DNA of 37,123 nucleotides from Anaerolinea sp. (lineage in GTDB: Bacteria; Chloroflexota; Anaerolineae; Anaerolineales; Villigracilaceae): the NCBI GenBank assembly GCA_020047815.1, contig JAIFNG010000054.1:1-37123 (forward strand). The letters run 5' to 3'. Positions 1-8,773 of the stretch are shown here, piece by piece; position 1 is the stretch's first letter, and each line of letters starts with the position of its first letter. A program made the translations under genes and the position numbers. Under the pieces are notes generated by a model. It saw only the letters and a list, made by a program, of their open reading frames with translations, had not been told where the DNA came from and did no database searches.

Positions 1-2
1 TG

Positions 3-380
3 CGCGATGACAAGGGTTATGAGAGCGATTCTGCTGCGTGCTATTTTGAAAAAATTCAAACATCATCCCCGGTGTGTGAAACAAGGTCAGGTCAAAGGCG
101 GCCAAAAGATATGTCCATTCCAAAATCCGAACAAGTGCCAGGTCATCTTATTGTGGTTGTCCAATCCAGAATTGGAAAATTTGGTGTGAAAATATACGAA
201 ACCGAATCTGTAAGATCACATATTGTCTCCACTGAAAAAGTTGGGGCAAAACTCTTTGTCATCGAAGATCCAAGTAAGGCCAGACCCAAAATTGGAAAGT
301 CAGGTAAGTGGTTGAATGTGCAGACGATGCAAGACAAAAAAGGATTTGTGAACGCAGAACTGGTGGTTCTGGCTGAATAA
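3..380 (+). CDS. C-terminal part of a protein ending in a bacterial SH3-like domain (5' end outside window)
   Basis: The reading frame is open from the left edge (frame beginning at base 3) to a TAA at 378-380, so this is the 3' end of a longer gene. An internal GTG at 72 is possible as a start but is not needed. The last about 75 residues read like a bacterial SH3 (SH3b) domain: a beta-rich stretch with I-Y-E near its start, V-G-A-K-L-F-V-I-E in the middle, then G-K-W-L-N-V-Q and K-K-G-F-V-N-A-E-L-V at the end. Such domains usually sit at the C-terminus of secreted or wall-associated enzymes, where they bind peptidoglycan or protein partners. The catalytic part, if any, is not visible, so I assign no enzyme activity. 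Confidence 0.55.
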   Translation, partial: RDDKGYESDSAACYFEKIQTSSPVCETRSGQRRPKDMSIPKSEQVPGHLIVVVQSRIGKFGVKIYETESVRSHIVSTEKVGAKLFVIEDPSKARPKIGKSGKWLNVQTMQDKKGFVNAELVVLAE

Positions 381-444
381 TAGTGAAACCCTTTTCCCTG
401 CAGAAAAAGTGGAATTTCCGGACTCCAACATATAAAAAATCGAT

Positions 445-2007
445 TTGAAAACTGAAACCGAACGATTGAATTTATTTATTCTGGTCTTTGGACTTTTGTT
501 AGGGGCATATGCGCGTTTCCTGCCGACTCTGATGGTTGGATTTCCCGTCACTGATGGTGGCTTGTTTTACGAGATGACGCGATCAATTCAGTCCAGTCAC
601 TACCACCTGCCGACCTTCGTGGAGTACAACGGTATTTTGATTCCGTTTGCCTACCCGCCGCTGGGGTTTTATGTCACGGCTTTAGTCTCTGACATTTTCC
701 ATATGCCGCTGATTGAAGCCTTCCGCTGGATTCCCGCTGCTGGCAGCCTGATCTTTTCTATTGCCTTCTTTCCAATGGCATCAACCATATTGAAATCTCA
801 ATTGAAAGGGACGCTGGCGACTGTTTTTTTTGCTCTCCTGCCGCGTTCCATCTCCTGGTACATCATGGGTGGAGGCATCACTCGTGTCCTGGGACATTTG
901 TTCCTGATGCTTATCCTATTCAGCGCTTATAAATTATTTGTTACACCATCGAGAAAATATTTGGCGATGACCATTGTGTTTGGCTGCGGCGTTGTGCTAA
1001 GCCATCCGGAAGCAGCATTGCACACGGTTTTTCTGTGCCTTGTGTTGTGGCTGTTTTATGGCAGGTCTAAAGAAGGCATCAAAAACGCCTTACTGACCGT
1101 GCTCGGAGTCATCATCTTGACTTTACCTTTTTTTCTGACCGTTATTTCTCGACATGGATTCCAACCATACCTGAGTGCGGCGCAAACTGGATTCCAAACT
1201 CCCCTGGCGTGGGTGGCGATTCTTACCGGCTCTTTTTCCGATGAAAAATTTATAACCCTGATCTCGGCACTGGCATTGCTGGGATTTGTAGTCACACTGA
1301 TGAGGCGCGAATTTCTGATGCCTGTTTGGCTCTTCCTGCCAGCGATCATCGATCCGCGCAGCGCAGCTTCAATTTCGATCATCCCCTGGGCAATGCTGGC
1401 TTCCATTGGATTTGTGGATATCGTCATTCCTGGTTTAATTGCCAGGAATAAAACACAGGAAGAACTGGATATCGAATTAAATTGGAGCGATTACTTCATG
1501 CAGACTGGGATGATAAAAATAGCACTGACTGTTTTGATATTTTATTCTTTTTTTGGACTAGTGCTTTCAGATCAGGTGTATCCCAAAGTGAGCTTGACCG
1601 CATCTGACCGTGTCTCAATGGAGTGGGTGGCAAATAATGTTCCTCCACACAGTCGTTTTGTGATTCTGACAGGTGAGACGGAGGCATTTGCGGATTCGGT
1701 TTCAGAGTGGTTCCCCGTTCTCGGAAAAAGTGTCAGCGTCGCAACCATTCAAGGTTATGAGTGGTTGCCTGACAAACTCTTTCAAAAAAAGATGAATGAG
1801 TATCATACCCTTCAAATCTGCATGAATAAAACTTATACCTGTGTTGACGAGTGGCGCGTAAGGACCGAACAGGATTTTGATTACGTGCTTGTCTCTCAAA
1901 ATGGTTTATCAGATAACGGAAATTCACTCGTGTCATCGCTTATGGTTTCTGAAACCTATCGGTTACTTTATCGTGAAGGGGATATGGCAATTTTTAAGAG
2001 ACCTTAA
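445..2007 (+). CDS. Multi-pass membrane protein, GT-C/PTPS-related glycosyltransferase-like
   Basis: About 520 residues with roughly 10 hydrophobic segments in the first two thirds and a soluble C-terminal domain of about 130 residues. Near the N-terminus, after the first membrane segment, lies T-D-G-G-L-F-Y-E-M, which resembles the acidic loop-1 motif of GT-C (ArnT/PMT-like) glycosyltransferases. The tail (E-W-V-A-N-N-V-P and later Y-R-L-L-Y) matches the extracytoplasmic part of the 6-pyruvoyl-tetrahydropterin-synthase-related membrane proteins. I infer a lipid-linked sugar transferase, but donor and acceptor are unknown. The only start between the in-frame stop at 433 and the first membrane segment is TTG 445; it has no clear ribosome site, so the start is uncertain. 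Its TAA shares the palindrome TTAA with the convergent glycosyltransferase gene. Confidence 0.6.
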   Translation: MKTETERLNLFILVFGLLLGAYARFLPTLMVGFPVTDGGLFYEMTRSIQSSHYHLPTFVEYNGILIPFAYPPLGFYVTALVSDIFHMPLIEAFRWIPAAGSLIFSIAFFPMASTILKSQLKGTLATVFFALLPRSISWYIMGGGITRVLGHLFLMLILFSAYKLFVTPSRKYLAMTIVFGCGVVLSHPEAALHTVFLCLVLWLFYGRSKEGIKNALLTVLGVIILTLPFFLTVISRHGFQPYLSAAQTGFQTPLAWVAILTGSFSDEKFITLISALALLGFVVTLMRREFLMPVWLFLPAIIDPRSAASISIIPWAMLASIGFVDIVIPGLIARNKTQEELDIELNWSDYFMQTGMIKIALTVLIFYSFFGLVLSDQVYPKVSLTASDRVSMEWVANNVPPHSRFVILTGETEAFADSVSEWFPVLGKSVSVATIQGYEWLPDKLFQKKMNEYHTLQICMNKTYTCVDEWRVRTEQDFDYVLVSQNGLSDNGNSLVSSLMVSETYRLLYREGDMAIFKRP

Positions 2008-3065
2008 CCCGCGTTGTTCAGGGCATCTACAAACACTTCCACCATTTTCTGGATGTTGATTTCCTCCGCAACGATCCGAAATGATTCTTTTCCCATTTCT
2101 CGCAACCGTGCCCTGTCTGACAGGGCGTTTTTTATTGCAGACACCAGGGCACCGTGATCTTCAGGTTGAATTTGCCAGCCATTTTCTGCGCGGACAAGGT
2201 CATCCTGTGTGCCGTCCCCTTTGGCCACGATAACGGGCAGGCCATGGCTCATCGCCTCCTGCACGGCAAGCCCGCCTGTGCCTGGTAAAACGAAAAGGTC
2301 TGCCTGTTCAAAATAAGGTTTTAGGTCTGCGCCATGCTTGGCGCCAATAAAGTCTGCGGAAGGATAAACCTCTTTAGCCAGCGCCTCCAGCGCGGTGCGT
2401 TCTGGTCCATCGCCCACGATCATTAACCTCGGATTTGATCCCATTTCAGCACAAGCGCGCAGCAGAGAATCAACACGCTTGCGGGATTGGAGCCTTCCGA
2501 CGAACAGGAGTATCGGTTGTACGTTGAATGTTAAACGTTCAATGTTCAACATGGGTTTCGGCGATACTGAGTTGTGCGCCACGAATATCTTGTCACGCGG
2601 AAAACCGAGAGATGTATATTCCTCCGCGCCGCGCTGGCTGTAAGAGAGAATCGCATCGAATTGGTGGATGAAGTGACTCCAAACCCCGCTCCGTTTCGGA
2701 GCACCCAGCCCCCAGCCGATGACCCTTCGTCCGCGTGCGTGCATCCAGCTGACAGCGGCGGGCGTGGACAGGTAGCGCGGGTTTGCTTCCACGATCAATG
2801 CATTGGGATCCCATTCTTTAAGCCAATCAATAAATCCACGTTGATGACAAAAATAAAATGTACCGCTGAATAAATGAAAATTTTTTACTTCGTGGTATTT
2901 TGCAATTTGAGGTGTGCCGCTGGCGATCATTTCCTCAGGCCGCGGCATTCCGGCAAAGAGGCTCATGCTTTCGCAGGATTGGGCGAGCAGGTCAAAGAAT
3001 GCAATGCGATATGAAGGCAGAACACGCTGCTGCAGCGCAAGGCGGTGGGGGAAAGTCTTATTCAT
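2004..3065 (-). CDS. GT4-family glycosyltransferase
   Basis: A 353-residue protein with the GT-B fold layout: an N-terminal domain with a region around R-R-V-I-G-W-G-L-G, then a nucleotide-sugar-binding C-terminal domain beginning L-L-F-V-G-R-L-Q-S-R-K-R and containing G-D-G-P-E-R and E-A-M-S-H-G-L-P-V-I. It probably transfers a sugar from an NDP-sugar to a cell-surface glycan or lipid. The first Glu of the usual E-x7-E motif is a Gly here (L-P-G-T-G-G-L-A-V-Q-E), a variant seen in some GT4 subfamilies. I place the start at ATG 3065 because it overlaps the TGA of the upstream membrane-protein gene in an ATGA junction, which implies translational coupling. An ATG five codons earlier (3080) is less likely. 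Confidence 0.8.
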   Translation of the reverse strand: MNKTFPHRLALQQRVLPSYRIAFFDLLAQSCESMSLFAGMPRPEEMIASGTPQIAKYHEVKNFHLFSGTFYFCHQRGFIDWLKEWDPNALIVEANPRYLSTPAAVSWMHARGRRVIGWGLGAPKRSGVWSHFIHQFDAILSYSQRGAEEYTSLGFPRDKIFVAHNSVSPKPMLNIERLTFNVQPILLFVGRLQSRKRVDSLLRACAEMGSNPRLMIVGDGPERTALEALAKEVYPSADFIGAKHGADLKPYFEQADLFVLPGTGGLAVQEAMSHGLPVIVAKGDGTQDDLVRAENGWQIQPEDHGALVSAIKNALSDRARLREMGKESFRIVAEEINIQKMVEVFVDALNNAG

Positions 3066-4504
3066 GGCAGGTACCCACATCTTGAAAAGATAAAAGCAAC
3101 ATCATCTTGATATTCTCTGCACCATTGGTTTGAACTCTGCACAGCTTTTACCAGGGCCGGTTGCGTACTTGCAAGCACCAATAAATTCACCCCATCCTCT
3201 TTCAGTTTGACTTCCCAACCTTCCTGAGCAGATTGCACAAAAAGATAATCCTCTGCCTGCTGTGCCGTGTAGATGACCTGAATGCGTGTGTCGATCCAAA
3301 CGGGACGCGAAGATGCGGCATGGATGAGATAACTGCCAAAGACAACATCATTCCACATGGGGTTGGGAAGTTCGGGGTGTTGATTCAACCAGTCAACGGC
3401 GGCAATGGGGGTTTGCCGATCAAGCGCGGGTGGAGCTTCTTTCCACCACCTCTCTCGCAGGCCAGGTAAAAACATCAACGGCATCAAAAGAAAAAGACTG
3501 CCCAGGACAAAATTCATCTTTGGGAATATCGCGCCTTGTACCTGGTCTAGGAATTGGGCAATGAATTCCGGCATAAGCAGTGCTGTCAGTACAGATATGA
3601 CGAAGAGCTCCCAGATTATGTAGCGGATTCCCGTCAGTGCAAACCATGAAAATGTAAGAAATAAGATCCACTCGAAGGCAGACAGGCGGCGGCGCGCAAA
3701 AGCGGCAAGTGGCACAAGGGCTATCAACCATGCAAAAAAGATGTTCATTTGCCAGCCCTGGTTTAGCGGTGGCAGCCATTCAGGGCTTAGATTACGAATG
3801 CCAGGTGTGGTGAATGTGCTGATCACAGACTGCCAAAGCACGAGTCCGCGCGGGTTGATGAAAGTAACAACCAATGAAATCAGAATCACCCGGAATATTT
3901 TTTTTCGGTCACCAGCCCCAAAGAAAAAAGTAATTCCAACAAGAACAAAAAATAAAATGAAGGAGCCATGTAGGTTTGCCCATGCCCAGCTGATGGGAAC
4001 GAGAAACCAGAGGAATTTCTGTTCGTGGTTTTGCCATTTTAACAAAATCCATAACACAGCCAGAAATAGCGGATACGCAAAGAGTTGCGGGCGCACTCCC
4101 CAATTATTGCTGCCAGAAAGTCCCGCCAGCAAAGTAAGCAATGTCGCCAGCCGCGCGCCAACGCCTCCCTCAAATATCATTTGCCAGAGCAGCGCATAGG
4201 TCACTCCAATGATCGTGGCAACTAGAAAAATGGTCAGCGGGATTCCACCTGTTTTGTATGCCAGCCAAAGAATTACCGCTGATAACCATGATTGATACAC
4301 AATAGGCTGACCTGCCTGAATGGAACTGTATGTGTCCACCATGGGTACGGCGCCATTTTCTAAAATATCTTTTCCCAAACGCAGATACCACCAGTAGTCA
4401 TGTGGCTGCACAGGTAAAAGGACGGCAATGATCAGTAAGGGGAACAATGCAATGCCAAGCCAGAGAAAATTGTAGGAACAGGAAGGACTTTGTCGGAAAT
4501 TCAT
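3062..4504 (-). CDS. Multi-pass membrane protein, glycosyltransferase-39-like, function unknown
   Basis: A 480-residue protein with about 10 hydrophobic segments and a soluble C-terminal tail of about 120 residues. The first extracytoplasmic loop has H-D-Y-W-W-Y-L-R-L-G and then P-M-V-D-T-Y-S, followed by Q-S-W-L-S. This pattern (D-x-W-W-H-L-R-x-G ... D-x-x-S ... W-L) marks a widespread family of bacterial membrane proteins usually annotated as hypothetical or GT39-like. The N-terminus carries a short polar stretch and then a membrane helix. AAAGGG lies a few bases upstream of ATG 4504. The gene is coupled to the downstream GT4 gene by an ATGA overlap, so both likely act in one glycan pathway. 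The catalytic role is inferred from architecture only. Confidence 0.6.
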   Translation of the reverse strand: MNFRQSPSCSYNFLWLGIALFPLLIIAVLLPVQPHDYWWYLRLGKDILENGAVPMVDTYSSIQAGQPIVYQSWLSAVILWLAYKTGGIPLTIFLVATIIGVTYALLWQMIFEGGVGARLATLLTLLAGLSGSNNWGVRPQLFAYPLFLAVLWILLKWQNHEQKFLWFLVPISWAWANLHGSFILFFVLVGITFFFGAGDRKKIFRVILISLVVTFINPRGLVLWQSVISTFTTPGIRNLSPEWLPPLNQGWQMNIFFAWLIALVPLAAFARRRLSAFEWILFLTFSWFALTGIRYIIWELFVISVLTALLMPEFIAQFLDQVQGAIFPKMNFVLGSLFLLMPLMFLPGLRERWWKEAPPALDRQTPIAAVDWLNQHPELPNPMWNDVVFGSYLIHAASSRPVWIDTRIQVIYTAQQAEDYLFVQSAQEGWEVKLKEDGVNLLVLASTQPALVKAVQSSNQWCREYQDDVAFIFSRCGYLP

Positions 4505-4562
4505 TCATACCCTTTGGCGATAGATTATGAAAGGCGGTCAACACTGTGTTGCTGACGGTGCT

Positions 4563-4982
4563 TCACCCAACATGCGGTGCGGAAAACGCAGGCGATTTGT
4601 GCACATGTACAACCTTCCATGCGCCATCCAATTTCACCATCACGCGGCTTTCGTTGTGCGCGGCGACCTTCACGCCTTCCGGCAGTGCTGTGCTGATGAG
4701 CAGTGTGTAGCTTGCGATCGCCGTGTCGCTGTAGCGTTGGATTAACAAGTTGGAAAGATCATAACGAGTCTTCCCTTTCTCCTCTGCACCGAAGACCGAA
4801 CCGCGTGACGCATTCGATGTCATCATGAATTCGTGGAAGGGAAGCCCATCCAGCCGATGCGGCGTGACCCACCACTCGTACAGGGTCAGATCTTTCGCCG
4901 TCGTTTCGTGATACGAGGCGATGTCGTTGTTCATAATCCCGTCCAAATGTTTTAACAAAAACTCGTGGATTTCCTGATCCAT
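4563..4982 (-). CDS. SnoaL-like / DUF4440 (CaMKII-association-domain-like) protein
   Basis: A 139-residue single-domain protein with the NTF2-like alpha+beta layout. An N-terminal helix pair (residues 1-30) is followed by T-A-K-D-L-T-L-Y-E, a central G-L-P-F-H-E-F-M, and paired strands ending W-K-V-V-H-V-H-K-S near residue 131. The W-K-x-V-H-x-H-x-S ending is typical of the calcium/calmodulin-kinase association-domain and SnoaL groups, which are either small hydrolases/isomerases or ligand-binding folds. ATG 4982 lies 3 bases after the stop of the upstream glycosyltransferase and has a GGAGG at good spacing inside that gene's end, so the two are co-transcribed. No substrate can be predicted. 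Confidence 0.7.
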   Translation of the reverse strand: MDQEIHEFLLKHLDGIMNNDIASYHETTAKDLTLYEWWVTPHRLDGLPFHEFMMTSNASRGSVFGAEEKGKTRYDLSNLLIQRYSDTAIASYTLLISTALPEGVKVAAHNESRVMVKLDGAWKVVHVHKSPAFSAPHVG

Positions 4983-4985
4983 GGT

Positions 4986-5990
4986 TTAGCCCTCCAGTAA
5001 GACCTTGAGATAGGATTCGACCATTTGATCGAGTCCGAAAGCAGATTCAGCCCGCTTCCGTGCCGCTGCCCTAAATTGATCCTGCTTCGTTAGCACTTCC
5101 CCTGCAGACTGTGCCAGTGTGGAAATATCAGGCATTTCCAATTTCCATGGATTGCCGCCATACGGGACAATGCAGCCCGCATCGTCCGTTACCAGTTCCT
5201 TGAGAGCACCGCTGTCAAACCCAATGACAGGAAGTCCGCAAGCCAGAGCCTCGATCACCGAGTTCGGGCAGGGTGGGTTGACCTCGGCGCAGTACATCAA
5301 ATGCGACGAGCGCGCCAGTTTTGGGATCTCTGCCCGCGGCACAGTTCCCAAAAATTTGACAGGAACTTTGCTCTGTAATTGAGCTTGAGTGGCTTCGTCC
5401 ACCCTGCCTGCCACAACAACTTCCATCAGGTACCGGTCAGAAAGTTTCTCCGCCACACTCACAGCATGGAACAACCCCGAGTTTAATCCGCGCGCGAGAC
5501 TGCCTTCCAATAACAACATGCGCTTTACATCCGGGGGGCGTTCGTGCTCGCCTGCAGGTGAGTAGGTTTGTAGATCCACGCCGTTGATGATGACTGTTGC
5601 AGGAGCCTTTGTTGCACCATGCCAGTCTTCCCACCACTGGCGGATGAATTGACTCTGGTAGACAACCCTGTCCGCCAGGAAATTGCGGATGAACGCCAGT
5701 ATAAAGTTCCCATACTCGGCGCGGATGGTGTACTTCAATCCTGACCATTTTACGCGTTGTACCCAGTTGACTCCATCCAGCCTCTGGACAACCCGAATCC
5801 CCCGCTGCCGGGCCCGCCAGAGTTGGGGCAGAAAGCGCGTCCCTGCAATGACAAGGATGGCATCTGAGTCTTCCGCAAGGTCGTGGGTTACATTAATTTT
5901 GCGGGAACGCAACCCCTGCTCAAATTTTAAACGGAACGAAGCCATGCCGCCTGTCCCCTCTACACGCGGAACAATACAAATTTTCTTCAT
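4986..5990 (-). CDS. GT4-family glycosyltransferase
   Basis: A protein of about 334 residues. The N-terminus (K-K-I-C-I-V-P-R, then E-G-T-G-G-M-A-S-F-R) carries the glycine-rich loop of GT-B enzymes. The C-terminal half has L-L-E-G-S-L near the domain linker, V-K-F-L-G-T-V-P-R-A-E-I and N-S-V-I-E-A-L-A-C-G-L-P-V-I-G-F-D-S-G-A, the donor-binding region of GT4 enzymes. It likely adds a sugar to an envelope glycan. I choose ATG 5990 (M-K-K) because the conserved first strand begins there; an in-frame ATG seven codons upstream (6011) is an alternative. It leads a two-gene unit with the SnoaL-like gene and is divergent from the deoxynucleoside kinase. Confidence 0.75.
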   Translation of the reverse strand: MKKICIVPRVEGTGGMASFRLKFEQGLRSRKINVTHDLAEDSDAILVIAGTRFLPQLWRARQRGIRVVQRLDGVNWVQRVKWSGLKYTIRAEYGNFILAFIRNFLADRVVYQSQFIRQWWEDWHGATKAPATVIINGVDLQTYSPAGEHERPPDVKRMLLLEGSLARGLNSGLFHAVSVAEKLSDRYLMEVVVAGRVDEATQAQLQSKVPVKFLGTVPRAEIPKLARSSHLMYCAEVNPPCPNSVIEALACGLPVIGFDSGALKELVTDDAGCIVPYGGNPWKLEMPDISTLAQSAGEVLTKQDQFRAAARKRAESAFGLDQMVESYLKVLLEG

Positions 5991-6112
5991 CCATCCATTA
6001 TATTCCGTCATATCAAAAACTTTTACCCTATTTTATTACGCGGCCAACGTTTCCTGCTCATCCTTTAAATTATGGTATCCTTAACTCAACTTATTCAGGG
6101 AGCGTTTTTTTC

Positions 6113-6748
6113 ATGTACATAGCCATCGAAGGAGTGATCGGTGTCGGCAAGACCACGCTTGCCCGACTTTTACAAAACACATTTGAAGCGGATGTCCTGC
6201 TGGAGATTTTCGAGGAAAATCCATTCCTGTCTGATTTTTACGCCGACCGCGCCCGGTATGCTTTCCAGACTCAAATATTCTTTCTACTCAGTCGCTATCA
6301 CCAACAAAATAACAATGTCCCTAAAATTCTGGCGGAGCAAAAAAACCTGATTGCCGATTACACCTTTGCCAAGGATGCACTTTTTGCGGGCATCAATTTG
6401 CATGGTGATGAATTGGACATGTATCATAAGGTGCATCAAGCGTTGGGTGAAAAGATCCCCAAGCCCGACCTGCTGGTGTATCTGCAGGCAGGCACCGACA
6501 CGCTTATGAATCGCATCGCTTTCCGTGACCGTTCTTATGAAAGGAAAATGGAGCGTGGTTACATCGACGACCTCAATCATGCATATGAGGATTTCTTTTC
6601 GAAACCATTTGACCATACGCCTGTTTTGAAAATCGACTCGAATGAACTGAATATTGTCCAAAATACCGGACATCTCAAACAGATAGAAAACCGCATCCGC
6701 GAAACCCTGGGTCTGGTTCCATATCAGCCAAGTTTGCCTTTGGGTTAA
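6113..6748 (+). CDS. Deoxynucleoside kinase (dNK/dCK-dGK family)
   Basis: A 211-residue enzyme that phosphorylates deoxynucleosides with ATP for nucleotide salvage in the cytoplasm. Seen: a P-loop at residues 7-15 (G-V-I-G-V-G-K-T-T), the E-E-N-P-F-L segment that holds the substrate-site acidic residue, F-Q-T-Q-I-F-F-L-L-S-R-Y substrate-site helix, D-Y-T-F at the position of the family's D-R-S-like motif, and the arginine-rich lid R-D-R-S-Y-E-R-K-M. Length is normal for the family. GGGAG lies about 11 bases before ATG 6113, a rather long spacing. Which deoxynucleoside is preferred (dA, dG or dC) cannot be read. The next gene begins 20 bases after the stop, so the two are probably co-transcribed. 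Confidence 0.85.
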   Translation: MYIAIEGVIGVGKTTLARLLQNTFEADVLLEIFEENPFLSDFYADRARYAFQTQIFFLLSRYHQQNNNVPKILAEQKNLIADYTFAKDALFAGINLHGDELDMYHKVHQALGEKIPKPDLLVYLQAGTDTLMNRIAFRDRSYERKMERGYIDDLNHAYEDFFSKPFDHTPVLKIDSNELNIVQNTGHLKQIENRIRETLGLVPYQPSLPLG

Positions 6749-6768
6749 CTCAGAATGAAGGAATAACC

Positions 6769-7800
6769 ATGCGCGTTACACGTGAATCACTCATCCGCAT
6801 TGCCAAAGAGACTGTCCAGGAACGGGCTTATAACGACACTGATATTGTTGCCGCGTATCTCACTGGCTCACTGCTTAACATTGACCCCATGCTCGGCGGC
6901 ACAGCAGACATTGATATTGTCTTTGTTCACAAGAACAAGCCAAAGCAGTTTCGTGAATATGTAAAACTCACCCCTGATTTCCACCTTGACATCAGCCGTC
7001 GCATGAGGGATGAATTCAAGTCGCCGCGTGAATTGCGCGGTGATCCATGGCTGGGTTATGAAATGTATGACCCGATTCTGCTTTATGAACGTGAGAAGTT
7101 TTTTGACTTTGTACAGGCCAGCCTGCGTGCAGGTTTTGACTTTGAACAACCGCCGCTGATGTTGCAGCGCTGCCGTAAAATGCTCTCGCATGGACGCGGC
7201 ATTTGGATGGACTTGACCGAAATGGACGAAGCGTCCATCGGTCCGAAGGAAGTGAGAAAATACATGAAGTCCCTCTTCCATGCCGTGAACGCAGTGGCTG
7301 AGTTGAGCGGACCGCCCATTCAGGAGCGCAGGCTTTTGTTGGAATTCCCTGCGCGTGCTGAAGCGGCAGGGAGACCCGGCATGGCGGCGGCGGCCTTCGG
7401 CCTGCTCGGTGCAAACCGTGTGGACCTTGAAAAGTTACTACTTTGGTTCTCCGACTGGAAATCTGCGTTCAACCTTGCCAGTGAAAAACCAGGCGTGGAT
7501 TTTCGCATCCATCCTGTGCGTGTAAATTATTACGAGAAAGCCATCAAAGCCATGCTGGAGGGGGATGTCCCGTTTGCCGCGCTTTGGCCTCTTTTGAGTA
7601 CCTGGACATCCGCTGCTGAGGTGTTGGAGGGCGATCATTTCAACTTTTGGCAAAAGTCGGTAAGTGATCTGGGCCTGCTCGGTTCAGGTTTTAAGGAACG
7701 GGTGGAAGGACTCGATCACTTTCTGGATGATATTGAAATCGTGTTTGAAGAGATTGCCCGTGAAAATGGATTGGATTCGGATTTGCCGACAGGGCTATAG
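6769..7800 (+). CDS. Nucleotidyltransferase-fold protein of unknown function
   Basis: A 343-residue protein. Residues 33-49 have the pol-beta-type nucleotidyltransferase signature G33-S34 ... D47-x-D49, and a third acidic candidate D74 sits in H-L-D-I-S after one strand. All three carboxylates expected for metal binding are therefore present. The rest is mainly helical, with a charged central part (residues 125-200) and R-x-N-Y-Y-E-K-A near residue 250, and matches no family I can name. It could modify a nucleotide, antibiotic, RNA or protein. It follows the deoxynucleoside kinase by 20 bases on the same strand, which hints at nucleotide metabolism, but that is inference. ATG 6769 is preceded by GAAGGA at normal distance. 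Confidence 0.65.
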   Translation: MRVTRESLIRIAKETVQERAYNDTDIVAAYLTGSLLNIDPMLGGTADIDIVFVHKNKPKQFREYVKLTPDFHLDISRRMRDEFKSPRELRGDPWLGYEMYDPILLYEREKFFDFVQASLRAGFDFEQPPLMLQRCRKMLSHGRGIWMDLTEMDEASIGPKEVRKYMKSLFHAVNAVAELSGPPIQERRLLLEFPARAEAAGRPGMAAAAFGLLGANRVDLEKLLLWFSDWKSAFNLASEKPGVDFRIHPVRVNYYEKAIKAMLEGDVPFAALWPLLSTWTSAAEVLEGDHFNFWQKSVSDLGLLGSGFKERVEGLDHFLDDIEIVFEEIARENGLDSDLPTGL

Positions 7801-7815
7801 ATCAAACACCCCAAG

Positions 7816-8094
7816 TCATTGAGGCTCTTTTGTCTCTTCCACAGATTTATGACGGGTGGCCCATAACCAGATCAGAATGGGAATTGCAGCCAAAATGAGG
7901 CCGAGGCAGATTCCCCCCACGCCTGTCAAGATCACTGGGCCTTGATCAAGATTGGTATCCAATTTTAATTGCGCCTTGTCTGCCGAAAGTCCAAAGACGG
8001 CAATGAACATGCCTCCCAAGCAGGAGATTATCCCTGGAATACCGCACAGGACAAGGAAAATAATTGTGATAATAAGGCTGGATGTTTTCTTCAT
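7816..8094 (-). CDS. Small two-helix membrane protein, unknown function
   Basis: About 92 residues starting at ATG 8094 (M-K-K-T-S-S). A first hydrophobic helix at about 5-35 contains P-G and C-L-G-G turns. A polar loop (K-A-Q-L-K-L-D-T-N-L-D) follows, then a second hydrophobic helix at about 55-80 and a charged lysine/glutamate tail. The frame extends upstream to 8175, but that extension is arginine-rich and lacks a ribosome site, so I prefer the internal ATG with AGAAG upstream. No family recognised. It is convergent with the nucleotidyltransferase-fold gene. Confidence 0.5.
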   Translation of the reverse strand: MKKTSSLIITIIFLVLCGIPGIISCLGGMFIAVFGLSADKAQLKLDTNLDQGPVILTGVGGICLGLILAAIPILIWLWATRHKSVEETKEPQ

Positions 8095-8298
8095 TTTTTC
8101 TTCTTTGGACGGAATTAATACCAGATCACGGCGGGCAAGGAGGGGCTTTGTGATGCTCGCAAACCTGCCCGGCACCTATCAACCGTTCCACGGTAATTAG
8201 TTGCCGGCAGTCAACTGGGCGGATATCTTGCCAAAAAAGTTGGAGGGTGGTGATCCATGCTATGCTGATGCCATCCGATTATTCCGCCCTTTGTCCTT

Positions 8299-8694
8299 TC
8301 ATTTTTTATTCTTTAGCTTCTCTTTTTCTGCCGCTTTTGCCAAATTTTCCTTGACCCTGAACTTCACAATTTTGCTGATTAAGGTATAAGGAATTGGTTT
8401 ATCCAGCGGGAATTTTACCGACCCTTTTGCCCCCTCATAGACAGATAATTCCTTCTTGAATTTTTCAATTCCTGTCGGCACAGGGTAAAACCCGATATGA
8501 TTCTTAAATGCAGCAAAATGTACCAAATTACCTTTCAGCGCGAAGGTGGGCATTTGATAACTGATTTTTTCTTCTGCATCAGGAGCGGCGGCTTTTATGG
8601 TTGCCCGTATTTTTTTAAGTATTTTTTGTATATCTTCAGGGAAGGTCGCAATGTACTCATCAATGGAGATAAAACCAGCTTTATTGTTTTCCAT
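8299..8694 (-). CDS. DUF1801 (YdhG-like) protein
   Basis: 131 residues with the DUF1801 pattern: Y-I-A-T-F-P-E-D-I-Q near the start, I-R-A-T-I-K-A-A-A-P-D-A-E-E-K-I-S-Y-Q-M-P-T-F in the middle, H-I-G-F-Y-P, and a C-terminal V-K-F-P-L-D-K-P-I-P followed by a lysine-rich tail. The family has an alpha/beta fold; members include proteins linked to iron handling (frataxin-like Fra of Bacillus), but most are uncharacterised. AAGGAGA at good distance from ATG 8694 fixes the start and rules out the longer frame from 8739. Confidence 0.8.
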   Translation of the reverse strand: MENNKAGFISIDEYIATFPEDIQKILKKIRATIKAAAPDAEEKISYQMPTFALKGNLVHFAAFKNHIGFYPVPTGIEKFKKELSVYEGAKGSVKFPLDKPIPYTLISKIVKFRVKENLAKAAEKEKLKNKK

Positions 8695-8773
8695 GAGTTC
8701 TCCTTTTTCTGATTCCTGGTGAGATTGGAAAACACCCAAAGATTTCCGCTCTCACTCATTTTGCCCATCTGGT

